Counted from the stretch's first letter, positions 1 to 8,934 are shown. The stretch: 64,000 nucleotides of DNA from Actinomycetaceae bacterium MB13-C1-2 (GCA_035621235.1 CP141731.1:1302001-1366000); one strand, 5' to 3'. Notes: generated by a model from the letters alone, not told the origin. Program-made: numbers and translations.

Positions 1-258
1 ATGCTTGGTAGAGATGGAGGCGTCAAGAATCGCGAGTGCTTGTTGGCGATGATCTAGAAGGAGAGCTTTGAAGGCCCGCAGACCCGGGGAGGACTGAAGA
101 TCGGGAATAAGTCTGGCGGCCTGTTTGCGATATCTGGGCGGCAGCTTTCGGAAGGATTGGACGATGAAGAGCAAAGGGTCTTCAGTAAGCATTCGGAGGA
201 TCACATCCGCTGTGAGTGGCGCTCTCCGAAGAAGATTTAGTAGATCATTCGCTCTCAT
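1..258 (-). CDS. Partial unknown protein (N-terminal 86 residues), runs off left edge
   Basis: An open frame runs leftward from ATG at 258 to the window edge without a stop. Its start overlaps the last 14 bases of the upstream glycosyltransferase, whose stop lies at 245-247, which is typical of translational coupling. The visible residues (MRANDLLNLLRRAPLTAD...) are rich in Arg and Leu, with a basic stretch near residues 42-50 (RKLPPRYRKQ). No signal peptide or conserved catalytic motif is visible. Context suggests a further gene of surface polysaccharide synthesis, but I do not recognise the family and the rest lies outside the window. Confidence 0.6.
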   Translation of the reverse strand, partial: MRANDLLNLLRRAPLTADVILRMLTEDPLLFIVQSFRKLPPRYRKQAARLIPDLQSSPGLRAFKALLLDHRQQALAILDASISTKH

Positions 259-1501
259 TGGCCACATGCTCAACGAAGTCGACAAACTTGTTCGCGTTCT
301 CGTCCGGGGTCTCGCGTTCCGCCAGCCAACGGGTTCCCCGATCCCCAACTTCTAGCAGGCCCAGATTGTTCGCCAAAAAGGTCCACGCGTCAGCGAGAGC
401 ATGAGGATCCATGGCGGGAACCGCCATGCCTGCTCCAGTCTCGTTGATTATTCGCTCCACTTCTCCGTTCGCCACGACGGTAACGTGACGACCCGAACTG
501 AGCGCCTCATAGAACTTTGAGGGGACACAGAACTTCAGGGGAGCCCAGTCTCGGAGGTGGACCAGACTGGTATCAGTCCACTCATAGTGCTCCATCACGT
601 CAGCCCGTGGGATTCGCCCGAGGAACTCGATACCAGTTCCTTCTGCCTTGTCCTTAAGCCCCGCAAGGGATGCTCCTGAACCAATGATTCGCATCTGGAT
701 GTCGGTTCCCTGGGCCTGCGCTAACCGTACTGCACTGATGACATTTGATAGTCCCTGGGCTCGGCCAGTCGTTCCCAGATACAAGACCTTGAGACTGCCC
801 GGATTATGAGAGACTCGAGGTGGCACCGCCTGCGGTAGAACCGAGCCGAGGTTTCTGACATTGACCACGTTCTTGTATCCACGATCTCTCAAACGCTCGG
901 CGAACGAGGGGGTAGTCGTGACGATACCGGCCGCGCCGTCTAGAGTTTTGTTGGTCAAGCGGGTAAAGAAGCTGGTCGCTACTGAGAACATCGACGAATA
1001 GATTACGCTCGATCGAGATTTCTGCTTCTGATCGACGGTCCATTCCTTTGTGTACTTGAGTAGGTCGGGCCAGACATCGCGCAGATCAACTATGTATGGT
1101 GTTTTTCCCAGCTTTCCCACACAGGCCGCTGCGTAGGCAGCCGGCAGTGGAGGAGCGGTCGCGATAACCACATCAGGATGGTACCTCTTCACCAACCGTA
1201 ATCCCGTGCGGATCGATGAGAGCATGACATGCCCCTGGTCGACAATCCGGGTGCGAAGTCGCTGATCGTGAGGCGAGAAGTTGCACCGCCAGACAGTCTC
1301 TCCGTGGCGGCCAACAGCAACGGCACCGGATTGCACTTTCGGGTCGTTGGAGGTCAACGTCCCGCCAGGGTAATGCGGGGGCGGAGCAACCACGTCGACT
1401 ATGTGGTCTCGAGCAATGAGTCCTTCGACGAGTGGTGCCCAACGCCGTTGGGGCGTTCCCTCCTCGGGTTCCCACTGCTGAGCAATGATCAGTATTCGCA
1501 T
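245..1501 (-). CDS. GT4-family glycosyltransferase
   Basis: A 418-residue GT-B fold glycosyltransferase, normal length for the WcaI/GT4 type. The N-terminus (MRILIIAQQWEPEEG) matches the first beta strand of the acceptor domain. A GGTL loop lies near residue 47. The donor-binding domain starts near residue 240 with YLGTTGRAQG. The C-terminal nucleotide-sugar motif KFYEALSSGRHVTVV carries the conserved Glu, followed by NGEVERII. Such enzymes transfer a sugar from a nucleotide donor to a growing cell-surface glycan at the cytoplasmic membrane face. It ends overlapping the next leftward gene and lies near an ABC glycan exporter. Donor and acceptor cannot be told from sequence. Confidence 0.88.
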   Translation of the reverse strand: MRILIIAQQWEPEEGTPQRRWAPLVEGLIARDHIVDVVAPPPHYPGGTLTSNDPKVQSGAVAVGRHGETVWRCNFSPHDQRLRTRIVDQGHVMLSSIRTGLRLVKRYHPDVVIATAPPLPAAYAAACVGKLGKTPYIVDLRDVWPDLLKYTKEWTVDQKQKSRSSVIYSSMFSVATSFFTRLTNKTLDGAAGIVTTTPSFAERLRDRGYKNVVNVRNLGSVLPQAVPPRVSHNPGSLKVLYLGTTGRAQGLSNVISAVRLAQAQGTDIQMRIIGSGASLAGLKDKAEGTGIEFLGRIPRADVMEHYEWTDTSLVHLRDWAPLKFCVPSKFYEALSSGRHVTVVANGEVERIINETGAGMAVPAMDPHALADAWTFLANNLGLLEVGDRGTRWLAERETPDENANKFVDFVEHVANESE

Positions 1502-1552
1502 GCGCCTTATTGGGCGTCAATGTAGGCAAGAGTGACGCCGGTTAGCCCAATG

Positions 1553-2293
1553 TTAACGGACGTTAGGTAAGCGTGGTTCGAGTGTTTGCCAAAGCGTGTG
1601 GTAGTACTCATCCGTGTAGTGGAACGGGGCCTCACCCCACCTATGCTGAGGGTCCGCAACGGGTGTATTTGACGCAGGAGAAACTACTTGCCAACCCATT
1701 TCGCGGAGCAGTTCAAAATACTCCGCGTACTGGATATTCGCTTCGGATGCGGACAATCCAAAACTGACTCCCGTGGGTTCCCCCTTGGCTGTCCGTTCAG
1801 CCCAAAGATTCTGAATCAACAGCGTGCGGCCGAACAAGTCAGCCTTTGTTAGGCCATCTTTGAGGACTTGAGCGGCGTCTGCGAAAGATAAGAAGTGCTC
1901 GAGCGAGCCGAACGGGATCGGTTGCCAGCTGCCGGGAGCGGACCTAATGATATCCGCAGCCGGACTGTCGTACGTGTTGGTGATCACACCTCCGTCAGTA
2001 CAGCGAAAAAAGCCTCCGCGTTCGTCGGTGAGGTCCATCAGTAGCGTCATCGTTGGGTGACGTCTTGCAGTGCTTATGATGCGATGCAAAGCATCGCCAC
2101 GGAGATCCCCCTGGTAGTTGCGAGTCTCGAAAGCGGATGGGAGTTCTTGTGCCGCTAAGTGAGGTTGATCAGCGTTGTTACCAACTGAGCACCATGATTG
2201 GCGCGCCGCATAGTTAAGGAGTTTGATGCCCTTGGGCTTAACCGCCTCGACCATGTCACGTGAGACGCAACTGCCATAGATCATCAGGTCCAA
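1553..2293 (-). CDS. GSCVSRD-motif protein (DUF6270-like)
   Basis: About 246 residues. I chose the TTG at 2293 because a GGAG sits 8 bases upstream and because translation then begins MDLMIYGSCVSRD, so the conserved motif is at the N-terminus as in relatives. An in-frame ATG at 2371 has no ribosome site. The GSCVSRD motif followed by a long alpha/beta body and a C-terminal HYTDEYY segment resembles the DUF6270 group found among capsule and teichoic-acid genes; the GSC-type Ser and late His/Asp suggest an SGNH-hydrolase-like fold, which is inference. It sits 51 bases upstream of the glycosyltransferase and is divergent from the exporter operon. Confidence 0.7.
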   Translation of the reverse strand: MDLMIYGSCVSRDMVEAVKPKGIKLLNYAARQSWCSVGNNADQPHLAAQELPSAFETRNYQGDLRGDALHRIISTARRHPTMTLLMDLTDERGGFFRCTDGGVITNTYDSPAADIIRSAPGSWQPIPFGSLEHFLSFADAAQVLKDGLTKADLFGRTLLIQNLWAERTAKGEPTGVSFGLSASEANIQYAEYFELLREMGWQVVSPASNTPVADPQHRWGEAPFHYTDEYYHTLWQTLEPRLPNVR

Positions 2294-2431
2294 GTACTTG
2301 TCTCCTACGCACGTCGTTCCGCTGAGTTGCATTAATGCGGCAGGTGGTTGCTCACAGTCCCTGCGGCGCATTCAGGGTAAAGCATAGAATCACTTAGGTT
2401 TAGGCCCAATTCAAGGGGAAGGTGCCACTGA
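2294..2431. promoter_or_regulatory. Divergent intergenic region of the glycopolymer locus
   Basis: The 138 bases separate the leftward and rightward arms of the polysaccharide locus and must hold promoters for both. A purine-rich AAGGGGAAGG lies 9 or more bases before the ATG at 2432 and serves as its ribosome site. No convincing -35/-10 pair could be fixed by eye. Confidence 0.35.
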
Positions 2432-4336
2432 ATGTCCGGATGGAGTCTCGAAGACTTCCGCAAAGGTTTCTGGCACCTGCGAAAGGGTGGCCTTTCCGAG
2501 CTGCAGAAGTTCATGGGTAGACGCCACGCTTCGACCGGTGCCTCTAGAGTGACCGGTGTCTTTAGAGGACAGTATCGGATCACACACGGGGTTAGCGAGA
2601 CGGAGTGGCCGGAATGGGCGATTCCAAACGTATCGCATCCACGTCACGGAATTCGCGTAGGCGTAATTGCCGACGATTTTTCTCGTATGGCGCTTCAATA
2701 TGAATGGGAGCAAGTCGATCTGACTCCAGATAACTGGAGAGGTCATCTAGATACGGGAATCGACCTGCTATTCGTGGAGTCGGCATGGCATGGCTTTGAT
2801 GGGACCTGGCGCTATCGGCTTGCGGATGCAAAGGGACAAGCCGCGGAGTTACCCGATTTGGTTGATACTTGCCGAACTGCAGGAATCCCCTCCGTTTTCT
2901 GGAACAAAGAGGACCCGGTTCACTTTGCGGATTTCTTGGACACGGCCCGACTATTTGATTGGGTCTTCACAACCGAGGAAGCGACGGTTACTGATTACCA
3001 ACGTGAACTGGGACATGACCGGATTGGGGTGCTTCCTTTTGCGGCGCAGCAGTCCATCCATAATCCGATTCGTCCGCCGGGATGGGATCCTGAGAATCTC
3101 CGTGGAGTCGCGTTCGCAGGCACCTACTTTAAGCACAAGTATCCCGAACGCAAGGAGCAAATGGACCTCTTGCTCAGTGGCTCCGAGCGTGCGGTGACCA
3201 AACAGAAGGAACAACTCGACATATACTCCCGATTTGCGGGACTTGATCCAAACTATGAGTTCCCCGATCTGTATCAAAAGTATGTTCGAGGAGAGTTGAG
3301 CTACCCACAGATGCTCACGGCCTATCGGTACTATCGGATATTCCTGAACGCAAACTCGGTTCCTACCAGTGAGTCAATGTGCGGCAGACGAGTTTTTGAG
3401 ATTTCAGCCTGTGGAACACCTGTTCTTACCTGCCCAACTCCCGCGATCAGCAGCGCGTTTCCAGACGGCACTATTCCAGAGGCTGTCGACCGAGATGAGG
3501 CTTACGATTGGGCGCGGGGGCTACTAAGATCTCAACAGTTGCGGGACCACCTGACGCACCTGTCACAGCGCGAGATTTGGAAACGTCATACCTATACCAA
3601 CCGAGTCGATCATGTGCTGACTCAGATCGGAATGGAAGATAAGGCTTACCGAGCCCCGACTGTGAGCGCGATGATAGCCACCAACCGTCCTAACCAGTTG
3701 GAACATGTACTTGGGCAAATGGCTGTACAGGCAGACATCAATCTTGAGGTCTTGGTTCTGTGTCATGGATTTGAGCTGTCCGTTGAGCGAAAAACAGAGC
3801 TAGAGGAACAATTCGGACCGGTTAGGTGGATTGAGGCAAACTCGGACCTGAAACTAGGCGAACTCTACAATATCTTGGCCCGCGCAGCATCTGGCGAGGT
3901 GGTCGCCAAGATTGATGACGACGACTTTTACGGACCACACTACCTATCGGAGCAACTGGCGGCGCTCGACTACTCGAACGCGGATGTCGTTGGCAAGGCC
4001 GCGCATCATGTCTACTTGGAACGCATCGGCGCGACTGTTCTGCGCTTTCCTGAAGGGGAACATAAGTACCGACCGTTTGTCAGCGGCCCAACGATCGTCG
4101 CGAAACGGCAGGCAGTGTTAGCCCATCCATTCCCAGATGTCGGACGAGGGGAAGATACTGGATTCCTCAAGGCAATCATTGACGGGGGCGGAACTATCTT
4201 TAGCTCAAGCCGATTCGAGTTCATGCAGGTGCGTGGTGCAAGGGCCGAGCACACCTGGGATATCGCCGATGCCAATGTGCTTTCGACGGGTCAGGTAGTC
4301 GCGTATGGGAGGGCATTGGACCATGTCATCTTCTAG
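2432..4336 (+). CDS. Two-domain glycosyltransferase (CgeB-like plus GT2-like)
   Basis: 634 residues. The N-terminal half (about 75-370) resembles CgeB/spore-coat-type glycosyltransferases: a Rossmann start IRVGVIADDF, then VFWNKEDPVHF, FDWVFTTEE and a late segment FLNANSVPTSESMCGRRVFEISACGTP in two blocks, typical of the donor-binding end of that family. The C-terminal half (about 410-634) is a GT-A/GT2 domain with a DDDD cluster in AKIDDDDFYGPHY, the expected metal and nucleotide-sugar site. A bifunctional enzyme adding sugars or glycerol-phosphate units to a surface polymer is likely. It is first in an operon with the ABC exporter; its stop overlaps the permease start. Confidence 0.82.
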   Translation: MSGWSLEDFRKGFWHLRKGGLSELQKFMGRRHASTGASRVTGVFRGQYRITHGVSETEWPEWAIPNVSHPRHGIRVGVIADDFSRMALQYEWEQVDLTPDNWRGHLDTGIDLLFVESAWHGFDGTWRYRLADAKGQAAELPDLVDTCRTAGIPSVFWNKEDPVHFADFLDTARLFDWVFTTEEATVTDYQRELGHDRIGVLPFAAQQSIHNPIRPPGWDPENLRGVAFAGTYFKHKYPERKEQMDLLLSGSERAVTKQKEQLDIYSRFAGLDPNYEFPDLYQKYVRGELSYPQMLTAYRYYRIFLNANSVPTSESMCGRRVFEISACGTPVLTCPTPAISSAFPDGTIPEAVDRDEAYDWARGLLRSQQLRDHLTHLSQREIWKRHTYTNRVDHVLTQIGMEDKAYRAPTVSAMIATNRPNQLEHVLGQMAVQADINLEVLVLCHGFELSVERKTELEEQFGPVRWIEANSDLKLGELYNILARAASGEVVAKIDDDDFYGPHYLSEQLAALDYSNADVVGKAAHHVYLERIGATVLRFPEGEHKYRPFVSGPTIVAKRQAVLAHPFPDVGRGEDTGFLKAIIDGGGTIFSSSRFEFMQVRGARAEHTWDIADANVLSTGQVVAYGRALDHVIF

Positions 4337-5285
4337 CAGACCGCCTGTGTCCGCTAGCGAGCCAAGAGCGGACACTCGAACCCAAGCAGAATTACCGCTG
4401 GATGAATGGGTTGGCGCGACTTACATAAAGGGGAGTCGGGAAGGGATCGTTGAGGTTCCTTCGTGGGGTCTGGAACCCGTGGGTCGGCGTCCCGGTTTCT
4501 TCACTTATTGGCGACAAGTCTGGAAACGGCGGGCGTTCATTTGGGCGGATGCGAAGGCCAAGGCGTACCAGAACACGCGGGGCATGTTGCTCGGGAAGAT
4601 CTGGTTAATCGTTAGCCCATTCCTGAATGCCGCCGTCTACTGGATCGTTTTTGGTCTGCTGCTTCAAACCTCTCGCGGGATCGATAATTTTCTTGGCTAT
4701 TTGGTGATCGGTGTAAACTTTTTCCCGCTGATCAATAGTGCGCTGACCGGGGGAGGTAACGCCCTAAACGGCTCAAAGAACCTGATTCGTGCTTTTTCAT
4801 TCCCTCGGGCATCTGTTCTGGTGTCATGGAGCATTAGGTCGTTCCTGGATTTCATCCCCGTTGCAATAGCCACGATGATTTTCGTTGCGGTTCTAACTCC
4901 TGCCAGCCCAAACTGGCGCTGGTTTCTGATTATCCCAATAGTCAGTATTGTCGTAGTTTTTGCGAATGGCTTAGCCATGCTCACAGCAAGCCTCACGGCT
5001 CGATTGCCAGATTTGAAGTTTATTTGGCCGTTGATAAACAGGTTTTGGTTCTACTTGTCGGGAGTGTTTTTCACGCTGTCTCGTTTCGAGGACTACTTCT
5101 GGGTTTCATTCCTGATGCAGGCGAACCCGGGGTACGTGTTCCTTTCGATGAGTCGAGACGTGCTGATTTATCAGACGGTGCCTCCACTATCCACCTGGAT
5201 TTACCTGGCTACGTGGGCAGTTGCCGTTTGGCTGGTCGGCGCCCTGGTCTTCTGGTCGAGAGAGGAGACTTATGGTGACCTCTAG
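4323..5285 (+). CDS. ABC-2 type glycopolymer exporter permease (Wzm/TagG-like)
   Basis: About 320 residues. I chose ATG 4323 because GGGAGGG lies 9 bases upstream; ATG 4305 would put that site inside the gene. A cytoplasmic N-terminus of some 80 residues contains RAFIWADAKAKAYQNTRG, the amphipathic entry typical of polysaccharide ABC-2 permeases. About six hydrophobic segments follow between residues 90 and 310. It would pair with the ATPase encoded just downstream to export a lipid-linked glycan across the membrane. It overlaps the preceding glycosyltransferase by 14 bases and the ATPase by 14 bases, so the three are coupled. No sign of damage. Confidence 0.87.
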   Translation: MSSSSRPPVSASEPRADTRTQAELPLDEWVGATYIKGSREGIVEVPSWGLEPVGRRPGFFTYWRQVWKRRAFIWADAKAKAYQNTRGMLLGKIWLIVSPFLNAAVYWIVFGLLLQTSRGIDNFLGYLVIGVNFFPLINSALTGGGNALNGSKNLIRAFSFPRASVLVSWSIRSFLDFIPVAIATMIFVAVLTPASPNWRWFLIIPIVSIVVVFANGLAMLTASLTARLPDLKFIWPLINRFWFYLSGVFFTLSRFEDYFWVSFLMQANPGYVFLSMSRDVLIYQTVPPLSTWIYLATWAVAVWLVGALVFWSREETYGDL

Positions 5286-6231
5286 CGATGAGATTCTGGC
5301 GGATCCGCAAAATGTGGATAGTGAAGAGAACACGTCAGCGAAGAAAAGAAGACCACATGCACTTGGCGGTCCCTCCGTTGTTGTTGATCGGGTAACAAAG
5401 GTCTATAGATCAGAAGCGTCAGGACCGGCCGCTGCCAAACGAGCAACGACCATGGCGCGAGCTTTGCACAAGGTGGGGTTGCATTCTTACAGGACCAAGG
5501 TCAATGCAGTAGATGATGTGAGCTTGGTTGTTCAGGCAGGTGAAGCGGTCGGCATCCTCGGCTCGAATGGTGCAGGAAAATCGACTCTGCTCCGGCTCAT
5601 CGCCGGTTCTGAAGCGGTGACGTCGGGCCAGATTCTTGCGCGAAGTCAGCCCACTCTGCTGGGGGTGAGCGCGGCACTGGTGCCCGCACTGTCTGGGTTG
5701 CGGAACATCGAGTTGGGGTGTCTTGCGCTTGGGCTCACTCCTGAGCAGACCGAAGCGGTGACCCCCAGGATTACCGAACTGGCGGGAATCGGTGACGCCG
5801 TCGAACGCCCGATGAGTACGTACTCATCGGGCATGGGATCTCGCCTGAGATTCGCGATCAACGTAGCGGCTAGCCCCGATATTCTGTTGATTGACGAGGC
5901 GCTTGGTACGGGTGATGCTGCCTTCGCGACCCGATCCGAGCAGATCGTTGATGAAATCCTGCGTGACTCTGGCACTGTTTTTATGGTTTCTCACGCTGCG
6001 AAGACAATCGAAAACATGTGCACCCGAGCAGTCTGGATGCATCACGGCAAGATAATTGCTGATGGGCCAGCGCCGGAGGTTGCGGTTAGATATCGTGTCT
6101 GGGCTTGGCGCGTCGCCCACGGCAAGATGGATGAGGCAGACGCGATTCTTGCAGAAGAGTTGAAGAACTCTGTTGAGCAACACGTAGTGCTTGACAATGC
6201 CGATGCACGGCCTAGTCGGCGTGCGCGATAG
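5272..6231 (+). CDS. ABC exporter ATPase (Wzt/TagH-like)
   Basis: About 319 residues. Walker A is GSNGAGKST near residue 100, the ABC signature is the divergent YSSGM typical of polysaccharide exporters, and Walker B is ILLIDEALGTGD. The linker SRLRFAINVA is also characteristic of this group. An ATG at 5272 overlaps the permease stop; GAGGAG sits 4 bases before it, and the GTG at 5275 is an equally possible start. There is no large C-terminal carbohydrate-binding domain as in O-antigen Wzt proteins, so it is nearer the teichoic-acid type. It energises export of the polymer made by neighbouring glycosyltransferases. Confidence 0.88.
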   Translation: MVTSSDEILADPQNVDSEENTSAKKRRPHALGGPSVVVDRVTKVYRSEASGPAAAKRATTMARALHKVGLHSYRTKVNAVDDVSLVVQAGEAVGILGSNGAGKSTLLRLIAGSEAVTSGQILARSQPTLLGVSAALVPALSGLRNIELGCLALGLTPEQTEAVTPRITELAGIGDAVERPMSTYSSGMGSRLRFAINVAASPDILLIDEALGTGDAAFATRSEQIVDEILRDSGTVFMVSHAAKTIENMCTRAVWMHHGKIIADGPAPEVAVRYRVWAWRVAHGKMDEADAILAEELKNSVEQHVVLDNADARPSRRAR

Positions 6232-7410
6232 GTGGTGGGGATAGTGGCTTGGCGTCAACGTATTGTCGCGATAATTGGTGCCCTTGTCGCGGTTTCGCTA
6301 ATCGCGGGCGCAGTGTTTTGGATGTACTCGAACGTGCGTGCCAAAGATAGCTGGAAGAACTTCGTTATCAAGTCGGCCTCCCAAATATCGAAGGCCGAAG
6401 CACAGATCACCAACTCGCTTTACACCATAGGTGACGCGCGCGACGTGGGCGTATCTAAGGAGTTTACGGACGCGTACGGGGACCAGATTGACACCACAAG
6501 GGACGCGCTCGTCGCGGTTTCTTCGCTCGCGGACTTTGTGGTTAGGGACGAGGTTGCGGCTGATGGCGAGCTTCCACAGAGCAGTCCTTTGGGTCGCGAC
6601 CTTGACAACATTGCCGGTTTGAAGGTCCAAAGCAAAGAGAAGGTCAAGGTTCCCAGAAACCTTCGGAACACCTCCGAAAAGTATCATTCGCTCATGGATG
6701 ATCTCAATGAGCAGACATCGATCCTGAAAGAGATGGACGAGGAGGCTCTGGATCAGATAGATAAGACTGAGGACAATTCGCTGGAGTCTTGGAATGAGGC
6801 GCAGGATGCCCTTCAGGTTGAATTGTCTGAAGCCTGGGTTGTATTGCAGCGGCTAGGGCAACTGGAGTTGACTGATGAGCAGAAGACGCCACTCTGGGGA
6901 GCTTTTGAAAAGGGGCAACAGGTATTGTTGCGCGCCGCGGACCAGGACATGGAAGATCTGGATGGGCGAGACGTGATCGAAGCCGAGATGACGGTTGCGA
7001 CCACTGAAATCCATGACATTTTTGGGCCTTTCAAGGCACAACTGAAGGCACTTGACGAAGCCAAGAAAGCTGAACTGCTTGCCGCCGGCGAAGACGCGGA
7101 TGCCGTAATGGCGGAAGAACAGTACTGGGACGACTATGTGCCGCCGGCAGGGGAATGGGAATGGGTTGACCCGAGCACTTCTTGTGGTGCGGGACAGTAC
7201 TGGGACGGTTGGTCCTGCGTGACTACGACATCCCCTACCCCAACACCTACCCCGACTCCTACCCCAACGCCCACTCCGAATCCCGGCCCTGACCCGACCC
7301 CAAACCCCGATCCCGAACCAACCCCAGACCCGGAGCCAACGCCAGAACCGGGTGACGGCACTGGTGGTCCGTGTATCGGAGAAGAATGCGCAACAACCCC
7401 TTCAAGCTAA
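6232..7410 (+). CDS. Membrane-anchored coiled protein with Pro/Thr-rich tail
   Basis: 392 residues, directly abutting the ATPase stop. The start is uncertain: GTG codons lie at 6232, 6235 and 6244. One membrane segment spans about residues 10-32. A charged, mostly helical region without cysteines follows (about 40-305). A short module then has two Cys around GAGQYWDGWSC, and the C-terminus is a (PT)n, PDP and PEP tract from about 325 to 375 ending in CIGEEC. This suggests an extracellular, wall-spanning protein, possibly a glycosylated spacer. I do not recognise the family. Position in the exporter operon links it to display or anchoring of the polymer. Confidence 0.65.
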   Translation: MVGIVAWRQRIVAIIGALVAVSLIAGAVFWMYSNVRAKDSWKNFVIKSASQISKAEAQITNSLYTIGDARDVGVSKEFTDAYGDQIDTTRDALVAVSSLADFVVRDEVAADGELPQSSPLGRDLDNIAGLKVQSKEKVKVPRNLRNTSEKYHSLMDDLNEQTSILKEMDEEALDQIDKTEDNSLESWNEAQDALQVELSEAWVVLQRLGQLELTDEQKTPLWGAFEKGQQVLLRAADQDMEDLDGRDVIEAEMTVATTEIHDIFGPFKAQLKALDEAKKAELLAAGEDADAVMAEEQYWDDYVPPAGEWEWVDPSTSCGAGQYWDGWSCVTTTSPTPTPTPTPTPTPTPNPGPDPTPNPDPEPTPDPEPTPEPGDGTGGPCIGEECATTPSS

Positions 7411-7435
7411 CTGCGCAGCCTGGATCTGAGAATTA

Positions 7436-8089
7436 TTGAGTGCCGAGACGGAAAGTCAGGCCGGGCAAGTACGTTCACGGCCCAGGAGATGGCTCCTCGT
7501 ACTCGTTGCGATGCTGGTTACGGTCGTGACCGCAGGGACCGTCTTGATGACGTTCGCGGTCTGGAATCCTAATGTTGATCGGCCAGAACATGCGGACGCT
7601 ATCGTGGTTCTTGCTTACAGTCGAGGACGACTGGATGAAGGGCGAAATCTGGCGGAAGAGGGCGTCTCGGACAACCTCGTAATAAGCCATTCCGTCCGGA
7701 TGGATCGGATGATCCGCGAGGGCGAACTGCCCGTCGTGTCTCCCGAAGAACTGAAGCTCCACGGCCCACCTTCCGGCCCATGGGTTGAGGAATGCGGGGC
7801 GCAGTATCCCGATTACTTCGCGATCTGCATAACGCCAGAACCGAACACGACGGTGGGCGAGGCGTTGGGGGTTGATGAACTCAGTGCCGAAATGGGTTGG
7901 GATGACATCGTGGTCGTTACCGAGCGATCGCACTTGGCACGGGCAGAACACGTCTTCAAGAGTTGCACAACGGGGAACATTCTCCCGGTTTCATCGGGAA
8001 ATCCTGGGCCGTTCACTCGCGATGTGTATCGAACGGTATATGAACTTGCAGGATGGATAAAAGACCGCGTGGTCAACCCCTGTAGGTAG
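7436..8089 (+). CDS. YdcF/SanA-like (DUF218) membrane-anchored protein
   Basis: 217 residues from a TTG start. One membrane segment lies at about 20-42. The extracytoplasmic domain begins with HADAIVVLAYSRGRLDEG, the first strand of the DUF218/YdcF fold, and has the late motif VVVTERSHLARAEHVF, in which the Ser/His/Arg cluster is conserved in SanA/ElyC/YdcF proteins. Members act in envelope glycan metabolism, often on lipid carriers, but the reaction is poorly defined. Four Cys in the second half could form disulfides outside the cell. It is the last gene of the glycopolymer operon, 25 bases after the preceding stop. Confidence 0.72.
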   Translation: MSAETESQAGQVRSRPRRWLLVLVAMLVTVVTAGTVLMTFAVWNPNVDRPEHADAIVVLAYSRGRLDEGRNLAEEGVSDNLVISHSVRMDRMIREGELPVVSPEELKLHGPPSGPWVEECGAQYPDYFAICITPEPNTTVGEALGVDELSAEMGWDDIVVVTERSHLARAEHVFKSCTTGNILPVSSGNPGPFTRDVYRTVYELAGWIKDRVVNPCR

Positions 8090-8131
8090 GCAAAACTTTC
8101 GAAGCTAAAGAACCCGAATTCTCTCACCGCA

Positions 8132-8377
8132 GTGGACGGCACTGTTTTCACGGACGAAGACATTGAACGATGGGCGGTGGTTGATGAGTCCGAAGACGGC
8201 TACTCCGGTCGTCATTTGGGTCCGCCGACTCCGGGTAGACCCATCGCCGCGGGCAGGGAGTTAAAACCGCTTTCCATCAGGATCGATGTCGAGCGAAAGC
8301 TGAGGCTTGATCTCATTGCGGCCGAACGAAAGACGACCGTCTCGAAGTTGATTCGCGACTTGATTGACTCGCTGTGA
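8132..8377 (+). CDS. Ribbon-helix-helix (CopG-like) small protein
   Basis: 81 residues from a GTG; no clear ribosome site. The C-terminal half reads LKPLSIRIDVERKLRLDLIA then KTTVSKLIRDLIDSL, the strand-helix-helix pattern of CopG/Arc DNA-binding antitoxins. The acidic N-terminus (FTDEDIERWA) is typical of actinobacterial antitoxin-like proteins. No toxin gene is adjacent on either strand, so it may be an orphan antitoxin or a transcription factor. It lies between the surface-polymer operon and the str operon leader. Confidence 0.6.
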   Translation: MDGTVFTDEDIERWAVVDESEDGYSGRHLGPPTPGRPIAAGRELKPLSIRIDVERKLRLDLIAAERKTTVSKLIRDLIDSL

Positions 8378-8551
8378 TTTGACTGGCGCCCAGTGACGGT
8401 AAGCTCGCCTTGCCCGAATTACGGCAAATGGTTGTTCCTATCCGGTTGGTTGGCGTGCGCCGCAAGCAGCCGCACAGCAAAGTACTAGATGAACGGTGGA
8501 CCAAGAAGTAGGGTAGGTCCGTTCTCCGTGCGCGATCCCACAGTTCAGGCG

Positions 8552-8581
8552 TTGCTTCGTTTCCCGCGTCAAACGTAGACT
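8552..8581 (+). promoter_or_regulatory. Putative str operon promoter
   Basis: TTGCTT at 8552-8557 and TAGACT at 8576-8581 are separated by 18 bases, close to the actinobacterial sigma-A pattern (TTGNNN, TANNNT). It would start transcription about 347 bases before rpsL. Visual match only. Confidence 0.35.
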
Positions 8582-8593
8582 TTCACGTGGTAA

Positions 8594-8607
8594 CCCGACC
8601 TGTCGGG
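8594..8607. promoter_or_regulatory. Inverted repeat just downstream of the putative str promoter
   Basis: CCCGACCTGTCGGG has perfect 6-base arms around a 2-base centre, located at the expected transcription start. It could be an operator or the first stem of the leader RNA. Confidence 0.3.
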
Positions 8608-8934
8608 CTTCCAGCCGAGCCAGCCGCAAGGTTGGTGAGGCGCGCGGGCTCCCTTCCGTTTGGAGCTCCGGGTGTCATCCTCCTGCTTCACTGCGTGGTT
8701 GGGTAAGACGAGAGTTAGTTCGTGGGAAACGGGCCGCTAGGTCCGCCTCGTACGAGATGTTCTCCGCTTACCTGGACCCGGCCGAAAAGCCGACCACGGG
8801 GCGCTGTTCAGTCATGGCACGCCGGCCCCTGACGGATCAGTGTGTCCGCAGGAGGCCAAACAAGTCACCTAAGTCTGCAACCGCAGAAGCTGCTCTGATG
8901 CGTAAAAACACCGGGGCATCTAGAAGGAGATGTA

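Larger units (their letters stand above)
8378..8934 (+). other. Long leader region of the str operon
   Basis: No convincing gene is present in these 557 bases. A plausible promoter and an inverted repeat near 8550-8610 are listed separately. The remaining ~330 bases before rpsL would form an unusually long 5' untranslated leader; AAGGAGA just before 8935 is the rpsL ribosome site. rpoB and rpoC, which often lie upstream of rpsL, are not adjacent here. Confidence 0.45.

Noticed and set aside
7134-7361. Gly/Val/Ser-repeat ORF on the minus strand
   Set aside because: Complement of the Pro/Thr-rich tail of the gene at 6232.
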